Assembly: GCF_000715075.1 (NCBI RefSeq)
Contig: NC_134095.1
Location: 68,825,990 to 68,889,989 of the forward strand
From: Nicotiana tabacum
Taxonomy: Eukaryota > Streptophyta > Magnoliopsida > Solanales > Solanaceae
Length of the DNA stretch: 64,000 nt
Direction: 5' to 3'
Shown here: positions 1 to 8,454 of the stretch, in pieces
Layout: the number at the start of each line of letters is the position of its first letter
How positions within the stretch are numbered: the first letter of the stretch is position 1
Made by a program: the position numbers and the translations under genes
The notes under the pieces: model-generated
The model's input: only the letters and a program-made list of their open reading frames with translations
What the model was told of the DNA's origin: nothing
Database searches by the model: none

Positions 1-1295
1 ATAGCCCAAGCGAAAACATTCGAAAAAATATCAAAAATCTCGAAATTAGCAAAGTCCGAGCCCCGGGCCCACGTCTCGGAATCGGGTAAAATTTACATTT
101 TCAGAATCCTCATACCCTCACGAGTATAACCACACTAAAATTATCCAATTACGATACCATGTGGTCCTTCAAATCATTATTTTACATTTTTCAAAGTTTT
201 CACAATTTTCTTCCCAAATTCCATACCAAATCACGAATCAAATGATGAATTCAATGATAGATTCATGTACTCTAGCCAAATCTGAGTTAAAATCACTTAC
301 CCCGATGAATTTCTTGAAAAACCCTCAAAGAAATTGCCAAAATCCGAGCTCTCTAGATCATTATCAAATAAAACTCAAAACCTCGTATTTATATAGAGTA
401 CCCTTCAGGTCTTCTCACCGCGGGCCGCACCAAATCGACTGTGGTCCGCACCAATTGACCGCGGTCCGCGCGACACCTACCACGGCCGCGTTCGTTTTTG
501 TGCGGTCTGCGCAATGCCTACCGCGGCCGCGCCCCTTCCGTGCAAGCCAGCGCGGTCCATGCAACGCCTACCGCGGCCGCGCCCCTGCAGTCCTCTTGGA
601 CCTGCTACAACTGCTGCATTTTTCTGTTATATGTTTCAACTCCAAACTTCCCGTTAGCCATCCGAAATCACCCCGAGGCCCCCGGGACCTCAACCAAAAG
701 CACCAACGCATCCTAAAACATCCTCCAAACACGTTCCAATCCTCAAAACAGCTCAAACAACGTCAAAACCATCAAATTACGTCGAATTCAAGCCTAAGAA
801 CTCCAAGAACTCTTGAATTATGCTTTCGATCAAAAAGTCTATCAAATTTCGTCCGGATGACCTAAACTTTTGCACACACATCCCAAATGATACAACGAAG
901 CTATTGCAACTCTCGAAATTCCATTCCGACCCCTATATAAAAATCTCGCCTATCAACCGGAAATTGCCAAATATCAATTTCGCCAATTCAAGCCGAAATC
1001 TTCTATACAACTCCAAAACCCATTCCGATCGCGCTCCTAAGTCACAAATTACCTCCCGAAGCTAACCGAACCATCGGAACTCACATCCGAGCCCTCTAAC
1101 ACATAAGTCAACATCCGGTTGACGTTTTCCAACTTAAGCCTTCTTAGAAGAGACTAAGTGTCTCATTCTTACCAAAACCATACCAACCGCAAACCAATCA
1201 ACCCGATCACATAAAACACGGATAACAAGCATAAATAAGCTGAAATGGGGGAAGACGGAGCGGTAACTCATGAGACGACTGGCCGGATCGTCACA
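1..1295 (-). mobile_element. Ty3/gypsy LTR, minus strand, truncated by window edge
   Basis: Read on the minus strand, the sequence starts TGTGACGATCCGGCCAG at 1295 and then follows the LTRs of the element at 8455-18286: the TGAGACACTTAGTCTC and AAGCTTAAGTTGG blocks, the gene-like stretch with ATCCGAGACGTGGGCCCGGGG, and a CG-rich word array. It runs off the left edge, so a full element and a solo LTR cannot be told apart. The plus-strand open frame at 161-865 is a by-product of the CG-rich array and shows no protein family. Boundary at 1295 is good; family assignment (Ty3/gypsy, Tekay/Del-like) is by similarity within the window. Confidence 0.8.
415..605 (-). repeat. CG-rich word array in LTR (ACCGCGGTCCGCG type)
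   Basis: About seven imperfect copies of a 12-16 base word containing CCGCGGTCCGCG or CCGCGGCCGCG, separated by short unique spacers. It lies about 690 bp inside the LTR, counted from its start at 1295. Related LTRs in this window carry a different word at the same place. Confidence 0.75.
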
Positions 1296-1856
1296 ATTAT
1301 GAAGTTGAGACGTTTTCTTCATTAAGTGTCGAATATAAAAAGGCCTGCTTTTATAAAATTCATGTTTGATTCAAACATTCATGAAGTTAAGAAAGCATTT
1401 TATGAAACAAAAATGCAAAAAAGGGTAAAGTATAAACCCACGAATTATCTAACAAGTCCGTGAGTATAAAGGCAAAAACGAGCAAAACAGAAGCTCAGAA
1501 TGACTAAGTCAAAATAGAAAACTTCTTAATATTGAAAAGTTTAGACTAAGTATGAACTTAGTCATAAATAATTTTTCATTTATACAAAACGTCCCGAAAA
1601 GGTCTGGGGACTTCTCATTTCCAAAAACTAAACCCCCAAATGGGACCGGCAGTTATAACCACATTCCACCAAAAGAGAATAAAAAGTGAAGTTACATTCC
1701 ATAAACTTGTCACTAAGGAGCTGAAGAAGGATATAAAGCAGGGTCACCAGCAGCAGAAAGTTCAAGTTGGCTTGAAGGAGTTGGAACATTCACCGTACCC
1801 ATATCATCTTCAATATGTTCAGAAGTATCAGCCATGGGATAGGGGAAGTCTTGGCA
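1296..1856. other. Non-coding spacer downstream of the antisense ORF
   Basis: No convincing gene. On the minus strand this is the 3' flank of the 1857-4345 ORF, presumably internal sequence of the same gypsy element. It is AT-rich, with a short inverted repeat around 1361-1384. No RNA gene seen. Confidence 0.5.
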
Positions 1857-4345
1857 TTACTGAGTCTTTTCAATAGTTTCTTTTATCTTAGCTAATTCAG
1901 CTTCCAAGTTAAAACCCTCTTGGCTAGCTTCCACAAGGGTGTCATGGCGAGTGTTTAAAATTGCTCAACTCACTTCTATTGTAGTCTTGTCCTCAAGAAT
2001 CTCGTAATCTTTCTCCCATTGATCAATTTCGCTTTTGAACTTTTCATTCTCAGCCAAGGCAGAATCATAAGAAGCTTGAAGAGGAGTACGCGAACTTTCT
2101 AAGGAACTGACCTTATCAGAAGACTCACGGAGATCTTCTTGAGTCTGAGTCAAAGTTTGCACAAGTTCACTGGCATAAACTTCTTTCTTACTTAACAAAG
2201 CCCCAAATTCTCTGATCTCTTCACTAGCCTCGGAGAGTTACTTAGAAAAAGATGTTTCGAGGAGATTCTTATCTTTGCCAGCTTGGTTTGAGGAAGCCTT
2301 TTCAACTGCCAACTCTGAAGTTAAAACCTTTAATTGCTACTCTAAGGTGCACTTGCTCTCTTCTAACACTTCCATATCAATTTGAAGGCTTTCATATTGT
2401 TCTCTCCAGTTGTCCGCTTCAATTTTGTAATCATGCATTAACTGCTCCGTGTGGGAAACCCTCTTCATCATCTCTGTAAAACAAGGTTGATCTAAAGAAA
2501 AGAGAGGAAGGGTAAGAACCTTAATAGAAGAAAGAAATAATAAAGCATGAAAAGGAATACCTTTAGTGATGACTGCACTATGTCATTCATCCAAGTCAAA
2601 GAGTTGTGACTCTCAAGCTTGGATCTCTCAATTGGACCAATCAGAGGTTTCAACAACACATCAGCTCGACTTGAATTTCTCAAAAGATTACCATCGGTAG
2701 GAACCTCGATGATAACTAGCTTCATAGCTCCACTTCCACTTAAGGAACCAAATTTAGTGTGATGAACATTTGTAGGAGGAACTGTGGAAGGAGTCAAAAT
2801 AGCCTGGGGCAGAGCAGCAACGGCAACAGTCACAACTGGTAAAGAAGATGTCATAGGAGCAGGCATGGAAAATGAGGCAAGGGGAACTTCATAGAAACTG
2901 GACCCAAACTTTCATTATCAAACCCATGAGCAAAAAGCTGATCGACAGAATCACGAGCAGCCGCGGGAGTGTCATCATCGAAAATCACCAAGGTGGTTTC
3001 AACAGGCTCGGTTAAAGGAACAGAACGAGGAGGAGACGCTTCATCATCTGAAATAATGCGTCTTCTAGCCCGAGGCCTTTTAACCAAGGAATTCTCATCA
3101 TGTTCCTCTTCTTCTCCAGAGTCTTAGGTTGCATCTGCTTTCCTTTTCGATGAAGAACCCAAGATTCTTTCTCGGGCTCTTTCCAAAGAAACTCTGGAGG
3201 CCGCAATTACTTCAGCACTAATACCACAAATGGGAAATCCTGATAAAAGTAAGGATCAAAACAAATTTAAAAGCGAGAAAAATGAATGAAAGTATGAAGG
3301 ATATAAGAGAAAAGGCATTTACTATGTGTCTTCACTTTCCAACCAAACCGATGTGAAAGATTTTTCCAAGATCTACCTTCCATCGGGGCAACATTCAATA
3401 ACCTTCCTACCCAACCACGGAAATTGGGAATCTCATCAATAGTTCTCATTGTTGCTGAAAAAGAGGAAAAGGTTAAAAGGTAGCAAGTAAAATAGAGAGA
3501 AAAAATAGAAGAAGTTATAAAAAAAACTTACGTGCAAAATTCCACTTCTCAGGAAATGAAACATTTTCTTGACCCACTAAACCAATAGTGGGGGCGACAA
3601 CAAACCTGGCATACCAGCCACAGTCTTTATCATCCTCGGGGCTAACCAGCACTCTCTTACTTCTCGCTACTAAGGTAAAAATCCCATGGCGAAAAAGTCT
3701 GGGAGAATAAAGGTGAAATAAATGGAAGAAAGTAAAAGGCAAACCAGCCATGTTGGCCAAATGCCTTAAGCATGCGACAACCCTCCACACAATGGGGCCA
3801 ATCTATCCTAAACAAACGTCGAAGAAACGATAGAACTCGATTATAACAGGATCAGTGGGGGGTTTGAAATTCAGTGTGAAAGGGTATATATATACGACAG
3901 AAAACCCAGTCAAGTAAGAAGTAATCCTTTGATTTGGATTGGGAATTATAATGGGGAAGTCATGATTCCAATGGAAATCCCTACGAACAACAGAAATCAA
4001 ACCTTCAGTGATTTGAGATGGGTAAATATCGGCACGATCTAGAGAAGGAACTTGGTTTCTAATGGATTCTCTATCATTGTAAAAATATAGTTCCGCGGGA
4101 ACAATTTCCTCTACCAATGGTTCACGAATAGGTTCAGTAGAGTCTTTATTTCTGGATGAAGACCTTTGGGAAAGAGAACCTCTAGTTCTAGAGGGTGGAG
4201 TTGAACTCGTAGAAGGAAGAGAAGGACCTCGTGAAGATGAAGAACCTAAACTACGAAGTCTTCATCCTCTCATACTTCTAATAGGAGCAAGAGAAAGGCT
4301 ATCAACAATAGGGACTCTTCGAGGGTTCGGGTTTGTAGAAGACAT
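1857..4345 (-). pseudogene. Antisense ORF of a gypsy element, 'putative gypsy-type transposase' family (Transposase_28-like), decayed
   Basis: Reading from ATG at 4345: a Ser/Pro-rich N-terminus, then a globular domain (about 4120-3330) with PSQITEGLISVVRRDFHW, YIYPFTLNFKPPTDPVI and WYARFVVAPT. This is the pattern of the plant family labelled putative gypsy-type transposon. An acidic/basic linker and a long C-terminal coiled coil (about 2480-1900) follow. Three introns fit GT-AG rules: 3531-3455 and 3322-3240 keep frame exactly, and 2560-2492 is probable. Breaks: stops at 4264, 3805, 3126, 2240 and 1967, and frameshifts near 2900 and 2485. The name is historical; no transposase activity is shown for the family. 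Extra ORFs in antisense between pol and the 3' LTR are known from several plant Tat-lineage gypsy elements. The tract and LTR at 4687-5330 fit that layout. Confidence 0.7.
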
Positions 4346-4686
4346 AGTAGTACGAGGAAGAACAAAACAAGAGTTGAATATTCTAAATCTTTTATGAGAA
4401 AGACAAAGATAAAAAGTTATATTTATACTCAGAAGCAACCGTCAAAGGAAAAGGTGCAATGATGAAAATGTCATGATGGAAGCTGTCGTTTCGTAATTGA
4501 TGAAGTCGTAAAAAAAGTCCTAAAAGGCACTGAAAGGTTGTAGAACCAACCAACGGATGCCACATGTCACGGACATTAAATGGAAGTGACATACAAAGCG
4601 CCAGTTCCAGAGAAGAGTTAATGGCGACAAATATTCCCTCTTTAATGAGATCCACTTCCCAAATATTCTATTGATGAATAAATGGC
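4346..4686. other. Internal 3' region of the gypsy element, no gene
   Basis: Between the antisense ORF start and the purine tract. On the minus strand this is the upstream region of the antisense ORF. No clear TATA box or second ORF. Small open frames here show no family resemblance. Confidence 0.45.
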
Positions 4687-4698
4687 AAGTGGGGGGAC
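4687..4698 (+). other. Polypurine tract
   Basis: AAGTGGGGGGAC lies 4 bases before the TG start of the presumed 3' LTR at 4703. This is the expected place and composition for the plus-strand primer of an LTR element read on the plus strand, opposite to the ORF at 1857-4345. Confidence 0.6.
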
Positions 4699-4702
4699 TA
4701 TC

Positions 4703-5330
4703 TGTATTGGGAAAAATTAAGTTCGTATATAGAATTAATTATAAGATGACACATCATGACACGTGTACCAGTCAAAGGATGACAATTGGCAAAGAATTGA
4801 TGAAGAGGTACGAGCTTCAACAGACACGGGCAGAGATCTAAGAAAATCAGAAATGATAGATGATCGAACTTCTTAATATTCGGAAGCCGTAACAGAAGAA
4901 TGAACCTGGATAGCAAAAAGTGGTATAAATATGTGTTATCGATAATTAATTAGCATTAATTACGAAAAACGTTATGGAATCTGTATTAAATCAATTATGA
5001 TTACCAATTGTAACGTTACATTAAATTCCATTAATTATCCATTATGGCTCTTTTATGAGAGAAACAAAACGTATTACGTAGAGATAGCTATAAAAGGAGG
5101 AGTCTAAACATTTGTAAAGGCACGAAATATTGATTTACTTTGCTTTTATATTCAGCTGTTATTCATATCAATTATTCTTATTTCTATTTGATTATCTGTA
5201 GCCCGAGTTCTTCTAAAATAAGCTTTGGCCGAAATCCCAATTTTTGATTAAATAGTAACCCCATAAACTTTTCTTATCTAGCAGAAACTGCGCCTGCAAC
5301 CCAAGTTTTGGCAGTTTACTGTTAGTGACA
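4703..5330 (+). mobile_element. Presumed 3' LTR of the element carrying the antisense ORF
   Basis: Starts TGTATTGGG just after a purine tract and ends GTTAGTGACA, giving TG...CA ends and about 628 bp. A TATA box CTATAAAAGG at 5088-5097 is followed by a leader-like stretch, as expected of an LTR promoter. The matching 5' LTR is not in the window, so the ends rest on the tract, the TG/CA rule and the TATA position only. Confidence 0.5.
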
Positions 5331-6340
5331 GAGAGCCAAAATTTGAGAAACTCACGTGCCAACCTTAGATTATACCGTTGTACTATGTTATGACAAAAAG
5401 ACCTGAACTCTACCTGTCCTGACCTGTATTTTTATGAGATTTTTACACAAATAGCCGGCCGAATTTAATGTCTAGTTTTCTTAGCCGATATACAACGATT
5501 ATAAACCGATTATTATTTAAGTGGTTAGGTGGTTCATGGTTGGCTATTTAGGTTAATTCTTCTATTTTATAATATAGATCTAAAAGCCCATAAAGTCTGA
5601 ATTGCCCAATCGTGTTTTTGCATAAAGGCTAGGCAACAAATCAAATATGTAATGATACCCGTCATTAGAGGCGAATCCATAATATAAACTATATAGTTTC
5701 TACCTTTAAGGTTCTTAACATTGAACTCATTATATTTCTATATTTTTTTTTTTTTGTAATGTTAGTGAGTTTTTATACATAATATTTTTTTCTCGTCGAA
5801 AGCACCGGTAACATATGAACTATTACGTATAAATTATGAGTCCATAGATTGAATCAATAGATGAGTCATTGCTCAATCTTGCAAAACAGGAGTTAGGATG
5901 GGCGGATCAAGATGCGCTAACAATAGGTCAATAATGCCGAACCCGTCCAACATGACCCAAGTGAATAAACTGGATAGTGAATTTGTTCTCCTTGGGTGAG
6001 GGAGAATAGCAGCAAAATTGGGTGAGAATAACAGGAGATGTATTGCAACTTGTCGATGGAATATTAGGATTGTGTGATAAGGGTTAGCAGTTAGCTTGCC
6101 ACAGTTCACTCGAAAGCTAACCCATAATTAATTAAGTGAATTATGACAAGATCACTCACCTTAAGCTTGATGACAGTCCCCCACAATATATATTTAGCCT
6201 CTAACTGAAATTTGCAACTACTCAAACTCTATATCAGCAAATCCAGCTTTCAAGGAAGTAATTAATATACAGACTTGTTGCATGAAGAGGTTTCGTGAGG
6301 TTATTTACTTATAGCCCATATACTATTCATGCCGAAGTAC
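5331..6340. other. Low-copy or old-repeat spacer upstream of the cysteine-rich peptide gene
   Basis: No supported gene. 5440-5560 has the look of an old dispersed repeat (the stretch containing AAATAGCCGGCC), and 5660-5860 is AT-rich with poly-T. The minus open frame at 5873-6109 has no recognisable domain and is probably chance. The last 100 bases are the promoter of the 6434 gene. Confidence 0.4.
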
Positions 6341-6342
6341 TG

Positions 6343-6353
6343 CATATATATAG
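6343..6353 (+). promoter_or_regulatory. TATA box of the cysteine-rich peptide gene
   Basis: CATATATATAG lies about 85 bases before the ATG at 6434, a normal plant spacing that leaves a leader of roughly 50-60 nt. Confidence 0.5.
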
Positions 6354-6433
6354 GTAGTTTTGATCCCTCAAGTTGCCTCAATCAATAAATTCACGACACC
6401 AGTCTACTTGTTTATCAGGATCTAAGATCATTC

Positions 6434-6937
6434 ATGGATTTTTCTACTAAGTTTGCTGTGTTCTTTCTCATTATTCCCACCCTCTTTGGTATGAAGGTCT
6501 ACTTGTGAGATTTACCATAAATTAATTGTGACATGTACCTTTTTTTTTGTTGTTGTTTTAATTACCTAATTAATCAAATATACTTTTCTCTTTCCTATAA
6601 ATAAATTATTTTTTATCTTGTGCGAACTTAAATTGCTCATACTTTTGCTGGCACTTAAAGTCCTTTTATTCCATTTTCTCTTCAAACAGGTTGGGAAAAC
6701 ATAGAGGGCAACAAACTTTATGTTGGAGAATTTGACCGAAAACTGAAAGCTACAAAAGAGGAGAAAATACAACTAGACTTTTGCAAGCATGTTGCTCACT
6801 GTAAAACTGGCAGACCTTGCTATTGCTGTTTAATCTTGGGCAGAACTGATTGCTATTATACAATGCAACTTTGTGAGCAAGGATGTCCCAAATTTCCCCC
6901 TCCAACTCCCAAACATCAAATCAAAATTTCCCCATGA
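6434..6937 (+). CDS. Secreted cysteine-rich peptide, EMBRYO SURROUNDING FACTOR 1-like, two exons
   Basis: Exon 1 is 6434-6488 and exon 2 is 6690-6937, with a 201-nt GT-AG intron in phase 1 (donor GTATGA, acceptor CAAACAG). The product is 100 residues. Residues 1-19 form a classic signal peptide (FAVFFLIIPTLFG core), with the intron at its end, as is usual for plant small secreted peptides. The mature part has eight cysteines, spaced C-X5-C-X5-C-X-C-C-X7-C-X6-C-X3-C, including the CYCC core, and ends in a Pro-rich tail. The signal peptide, single intron and C-X-C-C core resemble ESF1-type peptides, known as maternal signals from endosperm to the embryo suspensor. That match is by pattern and not proven; another class of secreted Cys-rich peptide is possible. 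The frame is fully open with no sign of decay, unlike everything around it. Confidence 0.75.
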
Positions 6938-7521
6938 TCTCATGGCATATATACAGGAGTCGATAACGTTATAGCAAAAATAATATTTTGTTAAACATAT
7001 ATAGGAGTAAGTTTTAAACTAAAAGGAAAAAATTCAGATCCTTGTATGTGAGCTTCTGTCTCAGTAGTAAATCTATCCTTTTATCATTTGATACGTTCAC
7101 TTATTCCATTCCTGTATGGAGGATCATCTGCTTAAATATATGATTTAATAGGTAATGTAGGTGCAAACACAAAAAGTCTAAAGTAAATGGCTCTTTAGAT
7201 GGTAAACTATCAAATAAAAGATGAAGCTACAAATGTGGGAATTTACTTTAAATAATCGAGACAATAAATGGAAATTCGTATTACAATACCAGTTTACATT
7301 TTATACAATGAAGCTAATGGCCAGAAAAAAGTCCTCTCTTATGCAAATTAGTTCCTTCTGATTGTCTAAATCTAAATCATTATGCAAGGCATATTCTACT
7401 TATTATTTTGTTAAATTATTCTCATATCTCCCACATTAAAGGTTGCTACTGGAAACCGTGATTACTTTGAAGTTTTCATGCTTCCTCCCAAAGAAGGCTC
7501 AGGATTTAGCTATAAACTTGT
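6938..7521. other. Intergenic, no gene seen
   Basis: Holds the 3' UTR of the peptide gene and, on the other strand, the 3' flank of the 7522-8119 gene. AT-rich. A plus-strand open stretch around 7441-7590 opposes exon 3 of the minus gene and is treated as its shadow. Confidence 0.45.
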
Positions 7522-8119
7522 TCATCTCCGGGAGATTTGCAGGTATCCAAACTTGTGATTGGTCATCCAAAAAGCTCGTGGAAGACCTGAGATGAAGTCA
7601 TGAATAAAAGAGGGCCAGAATTTAGAGAGTCTATATATATATATAGATAGATATGGACTCAAAAAAATAACTAACAATTCATTGTTGCTTAATTACCTGT
7701 TGATGAACCTCCTAGATAATTCTGATCGTACTTTAAAGGATAAATACGGCTGGCATGCAATTGATTGATCTTGCAACAAGAGACGAGATAGCTCAAGGTT
7801 GCCATCGGAGGAAAGGAAGACAAACGAGTTAGTGTTTTCTTTCCATGTGAATCAGACCTTCCGTCTTTTCTTTTTGCAGTAAAACCACAAAACATGCACA
7901 CAGCAAAAATAACAAGTCATTAGATATAATTTATTAGACTCCACGTCTTTTATTTTTTACGTGAATTTTATAAAGGAAAAAGGCAGATTGACACATCAAA
8001 GAATAGAATGAAAGCATAAACGAAGAGAGGAATTACTTACAAACATGGTGACTCATTGATTCAATGTCGAAGAATACATGAAGAGGATTCATGCTAGAAT
8101 TGGATTCCATCATCGTCAT
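7522..8119 (-). CDS. Small three-exon gene, function unknown
   Basis: Exons on the minus strand are 8119-8041, 7864-7697 and 7586-7522, joined by GT-AG introns (donors GTAAGT and GTAATT). Total coding length is 312 nt, a multiple of three, giving 103 residues and a TGA stop. The frame stays open through both junctions. The protein starts MTMMESNSSMNPLHVFF, has a basic and Ser-rich middle (GKKTLTRLSSFPP, SYLVSCC) and no signal peptide or membrane segment. I do not recognise the family. Support for a real gene: a TATA box at 8224-8216 and a disrupted paralogue at 45626-45884 whose translated exons match (MNP, then H-x-F...DI-x-S...H...Y). The downstream ATG at 8113 is an alternative start. Exon 3 is the least certain part. 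Confidence 0.5.
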
Positions 8120-8159
8120 CGTCGTCGTCGTCCTCTTTAGTGTTGGTAGCCCTCATCAT
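8094..8159 (-). other. Upstream overlapping ORF, Asp-rich
   Basis: An ATG-ATG at 8159 opens a 21-codon frame with a run of eight Asp codons, ending TAG at 8096-8094. It overlaps the start of the three-exon gene in another frame. The paralogue at 45606 keeps an acidic frame in the same relative place, so this may be a leader ORF or simply a (GAC)n repeat. Confidence 0.35.
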
Positions 8160-8215
8160 CTCTGCAGATAGACTGAGTGGTACTGAGAATGATGGTGATT
8201 GATAAAGTATATTAC

Positions 8216-8224
8216 TATATATAG
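8216..8224 (-). promoter_or_regulatory. TATA box of the three-exon gene
   Basis: Minus strand TATATATAG, about 100 bases before the ATG at 8119 and 60 before the upstream ATG at 8159. The element insertion at 8455 lies only about 230 bp further upstream. Confidence 0.45.
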
Positions 8225-8359
8225 GAGGGACATGAGGCTCTATGGTCAAAAGTTGTTACAAACTTTGCTAAAATAAAATCTAAATTCAAAAGAGAAAATC
8301 TGATTACTCCCAATTTTACTACAAATATCAAAGTCTATTTGTTGTAAATTCTAAAATAT

Positions 8360-8454
8360 ATAATAAGGTATTATTAGTAAAATCTGATTCCCTTCCAACG
8401 ATATGATGAATATTTGGTCAGTTATTGATTGTATTCTTTCTCTAGCAATAGTGA
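8360..8454. repeat. Short duplicated segment flanking the 8455 insertion, left copy
   Basis: The stretch with AAATCTGATTCC, AATATTTGGT and ATTGTATTC returns at about 18298-18363, just after the element. Both copies are far longer than a 5-bp target duplication, so the host sequence was probably already repeated when the element inserted between the copies. Confidence 0.5.

Noticed and set aside
161..865. 234-codon open frame on the plus strand
   Set aside because: It lies antisense inside a gypsy LTR. The frame is kept open by the CG-rich word array and matches no family.
1857..4345. Reading the spliced antisense ORF as a functional host gene
   Set aside because: Five stops and two frameshifts, and it sits beside an LTR and purine tract. 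It is better described as a decayed element gene.
5873..6109. 78-codon minus open frame near the peptide gene
   Set aside because: No domain, promoter or splice partner. Base composition and the repeat-like plus strand suggest chance.
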